From DASRHT01 sp035293765 (GTDB taxonomy: Bacteria; Chloroflexota; Ktedonobacteria; Ktedonobacterales; Ktedonobacteraceae): a DNA stretch of 64,000 nt. The notes under the pieces are model-generated. The model made no database searches, had not been told where the DNA came from, and saw nothing but the letters and a program-made list of their open reading frames with translations. Below, piece after piece: positions 1-6,871 of this stretch. Every line of letters begins with the position of its first letter. Positions within the stretch are counted from its first letter, which is position 1. The position numbers and the translations under genes are program-made. The stretch is taken from NCBI GenBank assembly GCA_035293765.1, contig DATGMF010000074.1, positions 130,140 to 194,139 of the forward strand, read 5' to 3'.

Positions 1-809
1 AGATACTTTGCTCAACCGGAGTTTTTACACGCAGTTCCGACCCGCTCAGCCACGAGGCTATAGTGCTGTATGGTCCGCAGTTTGATGTGGACGGCTTTGA
101 AGTCATTTTCTATCCCCGCTGGTATGCTCAGCAGGAGGATGTTATCCAGGCGTTGCAATCCTGCGGGCTGCCTTTTCCGGTGCTGCATGTCGAGAAAAGC
201 GTTGGCGAGGTCTTCGGCAGCAGCGATGCCGAAGAGCGTGAGCAGGGAGTTTTGCGCTTTGAGCAGAATTGTATTTTTGCTCAGCAGATAGGGGCGCAGA
301 TTGTCGTACTCCATTTGTGGGGATTGCCTCATGGGGACCGCCATCTGGAGCATAATTTGCAGCCGTTGTCTCGCTGCCTGGATATCGCGGCGCAACATGG
401 GCTGGAGCTGGCTATCGAGACGATTCCCTGCACATATGCAGATCCGCTCACCAATGTCAGGCGAGCTGTTGAGCACGATCCTCGCTCGCGTGTGGCGTTG
501 GACACCGAATTTCTGGCCTTCCACGGCCAGCTCGATGCTGTCTTTGCGGCCTCCTGGCTCTGGCAGGAAAGGCTGGTGCGCCATGTGCATATGAAAGACT
601 ATGCCAGTCAGCTCTCTGCGGGAGAGGAGAGGCGCTATCTCCATCCGGGCGAGGGGCTGATCGATTTTAGACGCTTTGTGCAGCAATTGAGAGCGGCAGG
701 TTACGACGGCGCGCTAAGCCTGGAGGCGCGAGCAATCGACCACTGGAGAGAGGTCGAGGACGCGCGTATTCAACGGAGTTTACAATTTATGCGTAGCCTT
801 GCCGGGTGA
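1..809 (+). CDS. Sugar phosphate isomerase/epimerase, TIM-barrel family (5' end cut by window edge)
   Basis: The frame is open to the left edge (phase from base 3), and the residues before the first possible start (GTG at 63) continue the fold, so the gene starts outside the window. About 268 residues are visible. The pattern fits the xylose-isomerase-like TIM-barrel family (AP endonuclease family 2), which isomerises or epimerises sugars or inositols. Metal-ligand candidates appear in the usual order: Glu in LAIETIP, Asp in ALDTEF, His in HVHMKD and Glu near the C terminus in LSLEAR. The substrate cannot be named. The gene converges on the minus-strand NAD-kinase-like gene with only 6 bp between the stop codons. 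Confidence 0.8.
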   Translation, partial: ILCSTGVFTRSSDPLSHEAIVLYGPQFDVDGFEVIFYPRWYAQQEDVIQALQSCGLPFPVLHVEKSVGEVFGSSDAEEREQGVLRFEQNCIFAQQIGAQIVVLHLWGLPHGDRHLEHNLQPLSRCLDIAAQHGLELAIETIPCTYADPLTNVRRAVEHDPRSRVALDTEFLAFHGQLDAVFAASWLWQERLVRHVHMKDYASQLSAGEERRYLHPGEGLIDFRRFVQQLRAAGYDGALSLEARAIDHWREVEDARIQRSLQFMRSLAG

Positions 810-815
810 GGCTGC

Positions 816-1760
816 TTACTGTCGCACTATTAGATGCGCCTTGCGTTCGGCCAGCCCTACACGGGCGATATAGCCGGAATTGAAGGCGAGGTAATCGCTT
901 TCGATGCCGTCGCTAAAGATTACGCCGTAATCGGGCATATGTGAAGTAATTATCAGCTCCTGGTGGGGAGCGATTTGCCCAAAGACGATACTGGCCTGTG
1001 ACGTTCTGGACTGGAATGGCTCGCGTACCGTGAACCATAAGCGGTCAGATTCCCAGCCCAGCTCAATATCCTCCAGAGCGGGCGGCTGATCTCCGCCTCC
1101 GCCAAAGTGATGCGCGACATGCCACGCGCCCAGCGTGATTGATCGCAACCAGCCGGTGCAGCCAGCGCCGGTCGAGACGATGATGCCGCTCGAACTCTGC
1201 TGCTCGCTTCTGCCCGCGAACTCCAGCAGGTAGCGAGCCGAGCCGTGGCTGCGTGGCCCGATAAAAAGATCGTTGACGCCGTAAAGTACCTGTCCATCAT
1301 TGAGCGTGGCTTTGACCATTGAGATATGCGAAACCTGCACATCGCCTTTTAGCGTACGTTCAAGCCAGGGACCGATTTCCTCGAAAGTGAACGGGATCAG
1401 GATGCCATCGATGCGCCTGGGATCGGGATTGATGGCGAGAATTGGCTGCGTGGTCAGGTATTTGGCGGTGTTGATGACCAACCCATCGGGGCCAACGGTG
1501 AGCACAAGATCGTGCTCACCAAACTGGTACGTGGGAAGAAAGTCGCGGTCAATAAACTGCTGTTTGATGGTACGCGGCAGACGTTGCCTGATAGCCTGAA
1601 TAGCTTGCTGATATTGCGCGTCGCTCTGCTCGTATTCTGAGAACGAGACCTGATTTTGCTCCAGGTAGAACTTCGCCTGTGACTTCGAGTTCAGGCGATT
1701 GACCAGTTCGCCCAGCGACGTTTTTTTCGTGACCACCACGATCCGCTCGATCTCGAACAT
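816..1760 (-). CDS. NAD kinase-like protein (ATP-NAD/diacylglycerol kinase fold)
   Basis: The 314-residue protein has the landmarks of the NAD kinase fold in altered form. A central GPDGLVINTA stands where NAD kinases have GGDGT. It is followed by ILAINPDPRRIDGILIPF (the NPG/GFL region), VNDLFIGPRSHGSARYLL (the NE segment) and STGAGCTGW in place of TPTGSTAY. The N-terminal ~100 residues look like a separate helical region. The altered GGDG motif makes true NAD phosphorylation uncertain; another nucleotide or lipid substrate is possible. It lies 17 bp downstream of the SPFH gene on the same strand, so the two are probably co-transcribed and may act together at a membrane. Confidence 0.72.
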   Translation of the reverse strand: MFEIERIVVVTKKTSLGELVNRLNSKSQAKFYLEQNQVSFSEYEQSDAQYQQAIQAIRQRLPRTIKQQFIDRDFLPTYQFGEHDLVLTVGPDGLVINTAKYLTTQPILAINPDPRRIDGILIPFTFEEIGPWLERTLKGDVQVSHISMVKATLNDGQVLYGVNDLFIGPRSHGSARYLLEFAGRSEQQSSSGIIVSTGAGCTGWLRSITLGAWHVAHHFGGGGDQPPALEDIELGWESDRLWFTVREPFQSRTSQASIVFGQIAPHQELIITSHMPDYGVIFSDGIESDYLAFNSGYIARVGLAERKAHLIVRQ

Positions 1761-1777
1761 CGTGTGCTTCCTTTCGC

Positions 1778-2644
1778 TTATTTTTTGTCAGCCGTCAGCA
1801 GTTGTTCGAGGATCTCCGATGTAATCGTCAGATTGCCGATCTTATCGGCGTTGGCGGCGAAATCGCGGAAAGCGAGGGCGAGCAGTAGTTGCGCCTCAAG
1901 GGCCTGATAAGGCGTGAGATGGATGCGGGTGGCTTCGGCCTCGAACTCGGCCAGCTTGCGCGCGTTTTCGCCTTGCAGGTTTACCAGTTCCTGACGACGC
2001 TGCTCAAGATCAACTTCGGTCGAGAGCTCGTTCTGCTTAATTTTGCGCTCCTGCTCCACAGCATCAGCGCGGCGCGAATAGATGGCCTGGTCGGCGCGCT
2101 TCTGCAAAGCTTCGCGATACTCAGCCTCTAAAGCTTTGGTCATTTCGGGCGTAGCTTTAATAGCGGTAAAGAAGAGGCTCACGCAGGTTACGCCCATCGT
2201 TGAGAGGGCCTGCTCCTCCTGGAGCTGAGCCAGAACGGTGCGTGCCAGGCGCTCCGAACTGTGGAGCGCATCTTCCAGAGCGAGCTGGCGCAGCTCGTTG
2301 CGGGTGTGCATCTGCACAATATTGACGATGCGCTGGTTTAGCTTGGCGGGATCTTCGGAGGTGTACTGGCGCGTGCGGGGCTTAATCGTGAAATTGAGCA
2401 ATTTAGAAATTGTTTCGGGCTCGATGATGCGATAGGTGATCTGCCCTTGCAGGGTCACGGCCTGGAAATTGCCGGTGGTCTCATTAAAAACGAAGGGGGC
2501 ATCGACCGTTGAGATCGGTACAAGGACGATAGAGGTGCTGGGTCGCCAGTACCAGAAGGCCAGACCAGCCCCCTGGCGCGCAATTTTGCCATTCGAGTAA
2601 GCGAGGATATATTCGGTAGGTTCGGATTTGAAGTATGCAAACAT
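1778..2644 (-). CDS. SPFH/Band 7 domain protein
   Basis: A 288-residue protein of the SPFH (stomatin/prohibitin/flotillin/HflK) type. The N-terminal ~170 residues form the beta-rich SPFH domain (TEYILAYSNGKIARQGAG, then VTLQGQITYRI). A long charged coiled coil follows from about residue 170 (EYREALQKRADQAIYSRRAD to about 250), then a leucine-rich tail. There is no N-terminal membrane helix, so it is probably peripheral or scaffold-like. ATG 2644 is preferred over the upstream TTG because AAAGGAG lies about 10 nt before it; the upstream extension would encode that ribosome site. It sits between the small HTH gene and the NAD-kinase-like gene, all on the minus strand. Confidence 0.82.
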   Translation of the reverse strand: MFAYFKSEPTEYILAYSNGKIARQGAGLAFWYWRPSTSIVLVPISTVDAPFVFNETTGNFQAVTLQGQITYRIIEPETISKLLNFTIKPRTRQYTSEDPAKLNQRIVNIVQMHTRNELRQLALEDALHSSERLARTVLAQLQEEQALSTMGVTCVSLFFTAIKATPEMTKALEAEYREALQKRADQAIYSRRADAVEQERKIKQNELSTEVDLEQRRQELVNLQGENARKLAEFEAEATRIHLTPYQALEAQLLLALAFRDFAANADKIGNLTITSEILEQLLTADKK

Positions 2645-2729
2645 AAATATGAAATGCTCCTTTGTCAATGCGCAGTGGGCCTACTCACAGATGACCAACA
2701 AGCGAAGCAGGACAGTATTAACCGAGTTA

Positions 2730-2930
2730 TTATTCATCGTCCTTTCTATCACGATATTGTCTCTTTTGTTCCTCAATATAGTTCTCAATGTCTTGACGCT
2801 GAAATCGCCATTGTCCGCCAATCTTGAAACCTGGAATTTGCCCCTGACCTGCTAAGCGAATGACCGTTCGTGGATGTATACGGAGCAGTCTCCCTACTTC
2901 TTCAGCGTCAAGGATATCATCTGTTGCCAT
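2730..2930 (-). CDS. Excisionase/MerR-type helix-turn-helix DNA-binding protein
   Basis: A 66-residue protein of the excisionase/HTH_17 type: DAEEVGRLLRIHPRTVIRLA forms the helix-turn-helix, followed by the winged segment IPGFKIGGQWRFQRQDIENYI and a basic tail. Such proteins bind short operators as regulators or recombination directionality factors. ATG 2930 is chosen over TTG 2954 because GGGGAG lies about 9 nt upstream. It reads away from a promoter with an inverted repeat (3051-3079) and a hairpin-rich leader, an arrangement repeated at 62566-63062. Transcription may continue into the SPFH gene 85 bp downstream. Confidence 0.8.
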   Translation of the reverse strand: MATDDILDAEEVGRLLRIHPRTVIRLAGQGQIPGFKIGGQWRFQRQDIENYIEEQKRQYRDRKDDE

Positions 2931-3050
2931 GAGTAAGACTCTCCCCTTTTTCAAAAGTATGTCTGAATTGTACTCTTATCTCTTGCTAATGTCAATCTCT
3001 TCCAGTTTAGCAGAATAATTTTAAATTATCTGAATTGTTACGAAAAAGTA

Positions 3051-3079
3051 TTGATTTTCTTAGTTGTCTAAGATATACT
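3051..3079 (+). promoter_or_regulatory. Sigma70-like promoter with operator-like inverted repeat
   Basis: TTGATT (3051-3056), 17 bp, TATACT (3074-3079). The spacer holds TCTTAG (3058-3063) and CTAAGA (3068-3073), a 6-bp inverted repeat separated by 4 bp and ending against the -10 box. That is a plausible operator for the divergent HTH protein. It would drive the 3234 operon through the structured leader. Confidence 0.55.
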
Positions 3080-3101
3080 TATTCATGCGAGTAAGAAAAT
3101 A

Positions 3102-3172
3102 CTGGCTAGGTGCTACGAACACCTAGCCAGCAATGAGAGTCCAATCAGCGTTAACCGTAACCTAGACTCTCA
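3102..3172 (+). promoter_or_regulatory. Two-hairpin structured leader, copy A
   Basis: Hairpin 1 is perfect: 11-bp arms 3102-3112 and 3120-3130 around a 7-nt loop. Hairpin 2 pairs TGAGAGTC (3134-3141) with GACTCTCA (3165-3172). A further TGAGAGTCC lies near 3192. Hairpin 2 and its loop share the pattern GAGAG..CCAAT..AACCTAGnCTCTC with 62970-63004, which sits in the same position relative to another HTH gene. It could be a cis-acting RNA or a DNA site of a mobile element. Confidence 0.55.
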
Positions 3173-3233
3173 AGTGGGGATGATACCTGCATGAGAGTCC
3201 GATGTCAAGCCTGCGCAAAGGAGGCGCACCATC

Positions 3234-3623
3234 ATGTTAGAGCAAGTGCAGGTCCCAACCACCACTCTTTCTCCCGTTGATCTCGCTGAATGCGAAAAAA
3301 CCATTGCCGACCTTGCCGAATGCGGTATTACCGCACAGCGAGACGGCGATGCGATTGCCCTCATCGGTGCGTATGTGGAACTCCACCTTCCCGCATTTGA
3401 CTTACTCACCTCAGAGACGTATGCCGCTGGCTACGGCTGCGGACAGCAGCAGTGCCGCCAAAGCATCCAGGCCGATCTCTCCGTCTCCCTCTCTGATCAG
3501 GACTTTACCCGTCGCATTGATCAAGCCATTCCCGCCACGCTGTCACCCGAAGACCATCACAGGTGGCGAGCAGGCTTTCTCACGGGATGGGTGATGCAGT
3601 GGTACCAGGAATGGAGCAACTGA
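3234..3623 (+). CDS. Hypothetical protein
   Basis: A 129-residue soluble acidic protein that I do not recognise. It has a cysteine-containing middle segment (YGCGQQQCRQSIQ, about residues 72-84) and a tryptophan-rich C terminus (HHRWRAGFLTGWVMQWYQEW). AAAGGAGG sits about 8 nt before the ATG. It is the first ORF after the structured leader and is followed one base after its stop by the 3625 ORF, so the two are co-transcribed. It may be accessory-element cargo. Confidence 0.6.
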   Translation: MLEQVQVPTTTLSPVDLAECEKTIADLAECGITAQRDGDAIALIGAYVELHLPAFDLLTSETYAAGYGCGQQQCRQSIQADLSVSLSDQDFTRRIDQAIPATLSPEDHHRWRAGFLTGWVMQWYQEWSN

Positions 3624-3624
3624 G

Positions 3625-3831
3625 ATGGCACGACAGCAACATCCTATCAGCTATCAGCTTGGGCAGCATACCCTGGAATGGTCAGACGATGCACAACTCA
3701 CGCTCGGAAACGAGACGGTTGCCATCGAACTGGAGCAGGAGGAAGCGTATCGGTTACATCTCGTGCTGCAATCCCTCTTCATGCAGCAAGACCACCCAAC
3801 GAGCAAGGGCACCCTGTATGCAACTTGTTGA
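3625..3831 (+). CDS. Small hypothetical protein, probably truncated by the TnpB element
   Basis: A 68-residue ORF starting one base after the previous stop. The first ~50 residues look like a real compact domain (QLGQHTLEWSDDAQLTLGN, then AIELEQEEAYRLHLVLQ). The last ~15 residues differ in character and run into the TnpB start: the ORF ends at 3831, 14 bp past the tnpB ATG at 3818. The simplest reading is an older gene whose 3' part was replaced by insertion of the TnpB element. The exact junction cannot be seen. Confidence 0.45.
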   Translation: MARQQHPISYQLGQHTLEWSDDAQLTLGNETVAIELEQEEAYRLHLVLQSLFMQQDHPTSKGTLYATC

Positions 3832-5068
3832 GCAGCATGTGATCAGCCGCAGCGACCCGCGCTTTGCCGCCATCGATGCGGCTGCCTTCCAATCGAAGAA
3901 CCTGTACAATGCCGCGCTCTATGAGATATGGCAAGCCTTCATCCATCACGGGACGTACCTCAATTACAGCGAGATGGACAAACGGATGCAGTCCCATGAA
4001 GCCTATCGGGCGCTTCCGACCAAAGTGAGTCAGCAGGTGTTGCGGCTGCTTGACAAAAACTGGACGTCCTTTTTTGAGGCGTTAGAGGCGTACAAGGAAG
4101 ACTCATCTAAGTTCACCGGACGGCCACGGCTTCCCAAGTACAAGCACAAAACGGAAGGCCGCAATATCCTCGTCTACACGCTGCAAGCCTTACGGGGAGG
4201 CCAGAGCAAGAAGGGGATACGAGGGCGTATTCGACCATCGGGACTGCCCATTGAGGTGAAGACCCGACAAAAGGACATCAATCAAGTCCGTATTGTTCCC
4301 CGCCACGGCTATTATGTGGTGGAAGTTGTTTACAGCAAAGAGCCTGTTCAGGCACAGGTAGACCCGTCCTTCTGCATCGCCATTGATCTTGGCGTGACGA
4401 ACTTAGCGGCGATAACATCAAACCGAGAGGGCTTTGTCCCTCGCCTGGTTAACGGTCGCATGCTTAAAGCCAGAAATCAATGGTACAACAAACGGATGAA
4501 AGAGTTACAGTTGTGTCTTCCTAAAGCAGAGCGAGAGCGCGTCACCAAGCAGATGCAGCGCATCACGAACAAGCGCAACCGGCAGGTGGATCACTATCTA
4601 CATGCTGCCAGCAAAGCCATTATCGACCTGATGGTCAAAGAAGGGGCTGGCACGCTTATCATCGGCAAAAATCCGCTCTGGAAACAAGAGGTGGAGAACG
4701 GGCGGCGTAACAATCAGAACTTTGTGAATATTCCGCACGCAAGGTTGATTGATATGCTTACCTATAAAGCCGCGCTTGTTGGTATCCAGGTGGAGGTACA
4801 GGAAGAGAGCTATACCAGCAAAGCCAGTTTCCTGGACTTGGACCCCATCCCGACGTATCATCCCAATGATGAGACGGAATACACCTTTAGCGGCAAGCGC
4901 ATTGGGCGAAGAAACCGCCTGTATCGTGCCAAAGGCGGACGTAAGATCTGCGCCGACGTCAACGGGTCCTATAACATTTTACGCAAACGTAAGCCTGATG
5001 CCTTCTCGAAGGCAAAGGGAGTAGCGGCCTATGTAGTTCAGCCCTTGCGGTTAGCGATAACCGTCTAA
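3818..5068 (+). CDS. tnpB: TnpB/IS1341-type RNA-guided nuclease (OrfB), zinc-finger-less subtype
   Basis: A 416-residue OrfB/TnpB of the IS200/IS605 superfamily, a transposon-encoded RNA-guided DNA nuclease. The RuvC-I motif is CIAIDLGVTNLAAI (Asp190) and RuvC-III is CADVNGSYNI (Asp380). The canonical RuvC-II glutamate (IxxEDL) is absent: the strand reads LIIGKN (281-285). A glutamate pair is present instead at 329-330 in EESYTSKASF. The usual CxxC...CxxC zinc finger between TS and ADVN is missing, replaced by DPIPTYHPND...YTFSGKRIGRR. The frame is open further upstream, but ATG 3818 gives a normal N terminus. No TnpA (Y1 transposase) is nearby, so mobilisation would need a partner in trans. 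Confidence 0.9.
   Translation: MQLVEQHVISRSDPRFAAIDAAAFQSKNLYNAALYEIWQAFIHHGTYLNYSEMDKRMQSHEAYRALPTKVSQQVLRLLDKNWTSFFEALEAYKEDSSKFTGRPRLPKYKHKTEGRNILVYTLQALRGGQSKKGIRGRIRPSGLPIEVKTRQKDINQVRIVPRHGYYVVEVVYSKEPVQAQVDPSFCIAIDLGVTNLAAITSNREGFVPRLVNGRMLKARNQWYNKRMKELQLCLPKAERERVTKQMQRITNKRNRQVDHYLHAASKAIIDLMVKEGAGTLIIGKNPLWKQEVENGRRNNQNFVNIPHARLIDMLTYKAALVGIQVEVQEESYTSKASFLDLDPIPTYHPNDETEYTFSGKRIGRRNRLYRAKGGRKICADVNGSYNILRKRKPDAFSKAKGVAAYVVQPLRLAITV
5000..5063 (+). other. Hairpins at tnpB 3' end (possible omega-RNA scaffold)
   Basis: GCCTTC/GAAGGC (5000-5005/5008-5013) and CGGTTA/TAACCG (5048-5053/5058-5063) form compact hairpins in the last codons of tnpB. In characterised TnpB elements the guide (omega) RNA overlaps the 3' end of tnpB and runs past the right end, so this is the expected place. 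The RNA boundary and guide cannot be fixed from one copy. Confidence 0.3.
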
Positions 5069-5149
5069 ATCAAACAAACGATGTGGGGTCGAGAGATGTC
5101 CACGTTTTTTGGAACTATGCAAACATTGCCAGCTCCTTTAGATCAATTT

Positions 5150-5180
5150 CTATATTAGTGTATTCTAGACACTAATATAG
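5150..5180. repeat. Perfect 12-bp inverted repeat downstream of tnpB
   Basis: CTATATTAGTGT (5150-5161) pairs perfectly with 5169-5180 around a 7-nt loop. It lies 82 bp after the tnpB stop in A+T-rich DNA. It may be the right-end hairpin of the IS or an operator/terminator; no T-run follows. The rest of 5069-5376 holds only a short TACCG/CGGTA hairpin near 5300 and the dinB-like ribosome site. Confidence 0.5.
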
Positions 5181-5376
5181 CCTGAACAATTCCCGTTGTC
5201 AAGCTTTTTGGGGGATAATGGGATGGAAAGGAGAAGTTATACGAACAATTTGCGCAAGCCAGAAGAAGTTTCGTACCTGTTTTCCGTTCTATACTGCCTG
5301 TAGTTACCGCAAACGGTAGCTGGTCATGTGTGTCGGATGTCGGGCACACTAGTAAAAAGGAAACGAGGACCTCATT

Positions 5377-5895
5377 ATGGCAACGGAACAGGCGCTTTCA
5401 CTCATCACTTTTTATGCTGGCTGGGCTGGTTTCCAGCGCAATCTGGTTAAAGTTATCGCGCCGCTTACTCCTGAACAACTGGCTTTACGCGCCGCGCCGC
5501 ATCACTGGTCGATAGGGATGGTGGCGCAGCATATCATTGCCAATCGTGTCTGGTGGTTCCAGATGTGGCTGGGCCAGGGAAGTCCTGAGCTCGCTCCCCT
5601 GGCAAGCTGGGAACCGATGGACCGGGAAGAGCTGCCCGCGCACGATGCGGCTGAACTGGTGGCCGCGCTGAATTCCACCTGGCAGATGATCGAGAACGCG
5701 CTGTCCCACTGGACTCCTGCCGATCTTGAATATGTTGTGCCCCAACCGGAAGCTTTAGAAGAAGCATGGCGGCAGATATTCGTCGATCTGACGCGGCAGT
5801 GGATTATCTGGCATGTGCTCGAACATGAGATCCTCCACGGAGGAGAGCTTTCCCTGGCTCTGGGCACTTATGGCCTGAAAGCCATCTATGACTGA
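5377..5895 (+). CDS. DinB/YfiT-like four-helix metalloprotein
   Basis: A 172-residue protein of the DinB superfamily: metal-binding four-helix bundles, many of which are thiol-dependent S-transferases. The three expected histidines are present: one in the WSIGMVAQHI helix near residue 52, and two in the C-terminal WHVLEHEILHGGEL. The length is normal. GAGGA lies about 9 nt before the ATG. Substrate and thiol cofactor are unknown. It stands alone, 80 bp before the ArsR unit. Confidence 0.85.
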   Translation: MATEQALSLITFYAGWAGFQRNLVKVIAPLTPEQLALRAAPHHWSIGMVAQHIIANRVWWFQMWLGQGSPELAPLASWEPMDREELPAHDAAELVAALNSTWQMIENALSHWTPADLEYVVPQPEALEEAWRQIFVDLTRQWIIWHVLEHEILHGGELSLALGTYGLKAIYD

Positions 5896-5931
5896 CGCAA
5901 GGCCATGCGAAAATGTAATCAAGAAATTGCT

Positions 5932-5970
5932 TTATAAACCATTGACTTAATTAAGTCAATGGTTTATAAT
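5932..5970 (+). promoter_or_regulatory. 38-bp perfect palindrome overlapping the arsR-type promoter
   Basis: Bases 5932-5950 and 5951-5969 are perfect reverse complements, centred on TTAA|TTAA. The right half carries TTGACT (5942-5947), a 17-bp spacer and TATAAT (5965-5970). By symmetry the minus strand carries TTGACT-17-TATAAA. The palindrome is the obvious operator for the ArsR protein (autoregulation). The ATG at 5977 lies only 7 nt past the -10 box, so the mRNA should be leaderless or nearly so. Confidence 0.8.
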
Positions 5971-5976
5971 TATTAC

Positions 5977-6297
5977 ATGGATATATTCGTTGCGCTTGCT
6001 GATCCTACGAGAAGGAACATTTTAGAGATGCTTGCCGATAGCGGGGAGTTATCTGCCAGCGCTATCTATGAGCGATTTCCTGTGAGTCCACAGGCGATCT
6101 CACAGCATCTCAAAGTCTTGCGTGAAGCAGAGCTGGTGGTGATGGAAAAACGGGCGCAAAAACGCCTGTACCGCCTCAATACGCAGACGCTATCCCAGTT
6201 TGAAACGTGGGTTCAGCAGACGCAGCGGAGGTGGAGTGAACGCTTTGAAGCGCTGGACGCAGTACTTGAAGCTGAAAAGAAGAAGAAAGGTGAATAG
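5977..6297 (+). CDS. ArsR-family winged-helix transcriptional regulator
   Basis: A 106-residue ArsR/SmtB-type repressor: DPTRRNILEMLADSGELSAS, then the recognition helix SPQAISQHLKVLREAELV and the wing RLYRLN. No metal-binding cysteines (CxC) are present, so it is of the non-metal class that usually controls an adjacent SRPBCC/AHSA1 gene. ATG 5977 starts directly at the conserved VALADPTRR; the in-frame extension from 5959 would lie in the promoter. It is followed 5 bp later by the AHSA1 gene, so the two form an operon under the 38-bp palindrome. Confidence 0.9.
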   Translation: MDIFVALADPTRRNILEMLADSGELSASAIYERFPVSPQAISQHLKVLREAELVVMEKRAQKRLYRLNTQTLSQFETWVQQTQRRWSERFEALDAVLEAEKKKKGE

Positions 6298-6302
6298 CAA
6301 TT

Positions 6303-6788
6303 ATGGCAACAAAAACAACCAGAGTGATTGCAGAGCCGGGGAAGCAAGAAATGCTCGTTACGCGCGAATTCGATGCGCCGCGCGAGCTGGTTTTTAAAGC
6401 TTTCACCGATCCAGAGCTTGTGCCGCAATGGTGGGGGCCGAGACGCCTTTCGACCTGCGTTGATAAAATGGATGTGCGATCCGGCGGTCAGTGGCGCTTC
6501 GTTCATCGTGACGCCGAGGGCAACGAATACGGGTTCCACGGCACGTATCACGAAGTCCTTGCACCCGAGCGCATTATTGACACCTTTGAGTTTGAAGGGT
6601 TACCAGAAGCGGGGCATGTTGCGCTGGAGACGCTGAAGCTCGAAGCATTGCCTGGAGGGAGAACCAGACTCACGACTCAATCTGTGTTCCAGTCGGTCGC
6701 CGACCGCGATGGCGCGCTTCAGAGTGGCATGGTAAGGGGTATTGATGAAACCTATGAGCGCCTGGGAGAGTTGCTAAAGAAGATGTAG
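6303..6788 (+). CDS. SRPBCC/AHSA1-family protein
   Basis: A 161-residue START-like (SRPBCC) protein of the Aha1-C/activator-of-Hsp90-ATPase-like branch. It contains the typical TREFDAPRELVFKAFTDPEL, WWGPRRL, GGQWRF and GTYHEVLAPERIIDTFEFEG. These proteins form a hydrophobic ligand pocket; in bacteria they commonly accompany an ArsR regulator, as here. The ligand is unknown. An intrinsic terminator follows 27 bp after the stop. Confidence 0.9.
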   Translation: MATKTTRVIAEPGKQEMLVTREFDAPRELVFKAFTDPELVPQWWGPRRLSTCVDKMDVRSGGQWRFVHRDAEGNEYGFHGTYHEVLAPERIIDTFEFEGLPEAGHVALETLKLEALPGGRTRLTTQSVFQSVADRDGALQSGMVRGIDETYERLGELLKKM

Positions 6789-6815
6789 AAGCTTTTGAGT
6801 GCGTCTGTTCTTGAG

Positions 6816-6840
6816 AGGAGGGCGAAAGCTCTCCTTTTTT
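6816..6840 (+). terminator. Rho-independent terminator
   Basis: An 8-bp stem (6816-6823 with 6828-6835, one G-U pair), GAAA tetraloop and T-run to 6840. It ends the arsR-AHSA1 operon. Confidence 0.85.
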
Positions 6841-6871
6841 GTTGTTAGAAATGAGGGTATTGAGTGGAAAC

